Under the pieces are notes generated by a model that was given only the letters and a program-made list of their open reading frames with translations, had not been told where the DNA came from and did not search any database. From positions 3,720,001 through 3,784,000 of the forward strand of contig NZ_LR594662.1 in assembly GCF_901827175.1 (NCBI RefSeq): a stretch of DNA of 64,000 nt. The letters run 5' to 3'. Below are positions 63,914 through 64,000 of this stretch, piece by piece. The position numbers were made by a program, and so were the translations under genes. This stretch comes from Variovorax sp. RA8 (GTDB lineage Bacteria > Pseudomonadota > Gammaproteobacteria > Burkholderiales > Burkholderiaceae_C). How positions within the stretch are numbered: position 1 is the stretch's first letter; every line of letters starts with the position of its first letter.

Positions 63914-64000
63914 TGCTTCTCGATCACGAACAGCGCCTGCCCGAAGGCGACCGGTTCGCCATCGGCCACGAGGATCTCGCTGACGATGCCGTCGCAACCG
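63910..64000 (-). CDS. Biotin carboxyl carrier protein, C-terminal end (cut by window)
   Basis: The last 29 residues or so are in the window (CDGIVSEILVADGEPVAFGQ and on to FVIEKQ), with the TGA at 63910-63912 overlapping the start of the biotin carboxylase. The pattern DGxPVxFGQxLFxIE is the end of a biotinyl-lipoyl domain. The biotin-attachment lysine lies beyond the window. Confidence 0.85.
   Translation of the reverse strand, partial: GCDGIVSEILVADGEPVAFGQALFVIEKQ

Overview
The window looks like a high-GC chromosome segment of a betaproteobacterium of the family Comamonadaceae, most likely Variovorax or a close relative. This rests on gene order (divergent pepA-holC and lptF-lptG, then cysB, then hrpA/argA and dapC-dapD-pilU-dapE-prmB), on the protein sequences, on the abundance of Bug-type tricarboxylate-transporter binding proteins, and on two kinds of short dispersed repeats. 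It is recognition from memory, not a database search. No tRNA, rRNA or CRISPR array was seen.

Region 1 (1-24.3 kb) is mostly housekeeping. A cut IS1182-type transposase end is followed by a lipoprotein binding protein for branched-chain amino acids, the holC-pepA cluster facing lptF-lptG, a sirohydrochlorin-type chelatase, a CysB-type LysR regulator coupled to a methionine aminotransferase, a 52-residue membrane protein with a textbook terminator, hrpA facing argA, and a lysine/peptidoglycan (dap) run that also holds a PilU-type ATPase, prmB and an ABC-F protein. The stretch 22-24.3 kb carries small, poorly characterised genes and a tyrosine phosphatase.

Region 2 (24.4-56.3 kb) is a large accessory catabolic island: three flavoprotein oxidoreductases (two resembling 3-ketosteroid delta-1-dehydrogenases), a CoA-transferase, an acyl-CoA dehydrogenase, a CaiB/BaiF CoA-transferase/racemase, a thiolase-fold protein paired with a DUF35 zinc-ribbon/OB protein, a cyclase-family hydrolase, an amidohydrolase (lactonase-like) between two paralogous SDRs, a PRISE-type enone reductase, an EthD-like protein, a TIM-barrel isomerase, a LIV-type ABC importer whose permease and both ATPases are fused into one chain, and three orphan tripartite-tricarboxylate binding proteins. 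The main finding is that eight near-identical 15-bp palindromes (A-A/T-TGG-N5-CCA-W-W) sit in the promoter regions of the island's transcription units, including both sides of divergent ones. They look like GntR/FadR-type operators, and no GntR-family gene lies in the window. The island is therefore probably one regulon for uptake and breakdown of a single class of compound. The enzyme mix suggests an alicyclic, terpenoid or steroid-like carboxylate, but the substrate is not shown by the sequence.

Region 3 (56.3-64 kb) is a separate minus-strand cluster: an IclR regulator, a TauE-type permease, a taurine/nitrate-type ABC importer and a three-part biotin-dependent carboxylase (carboxyltransferase, biotin carboxylase, biotin carrier cut by the window end). 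It has no copy of the 15-bp palindrome that I could find and probably serves a different substrate.
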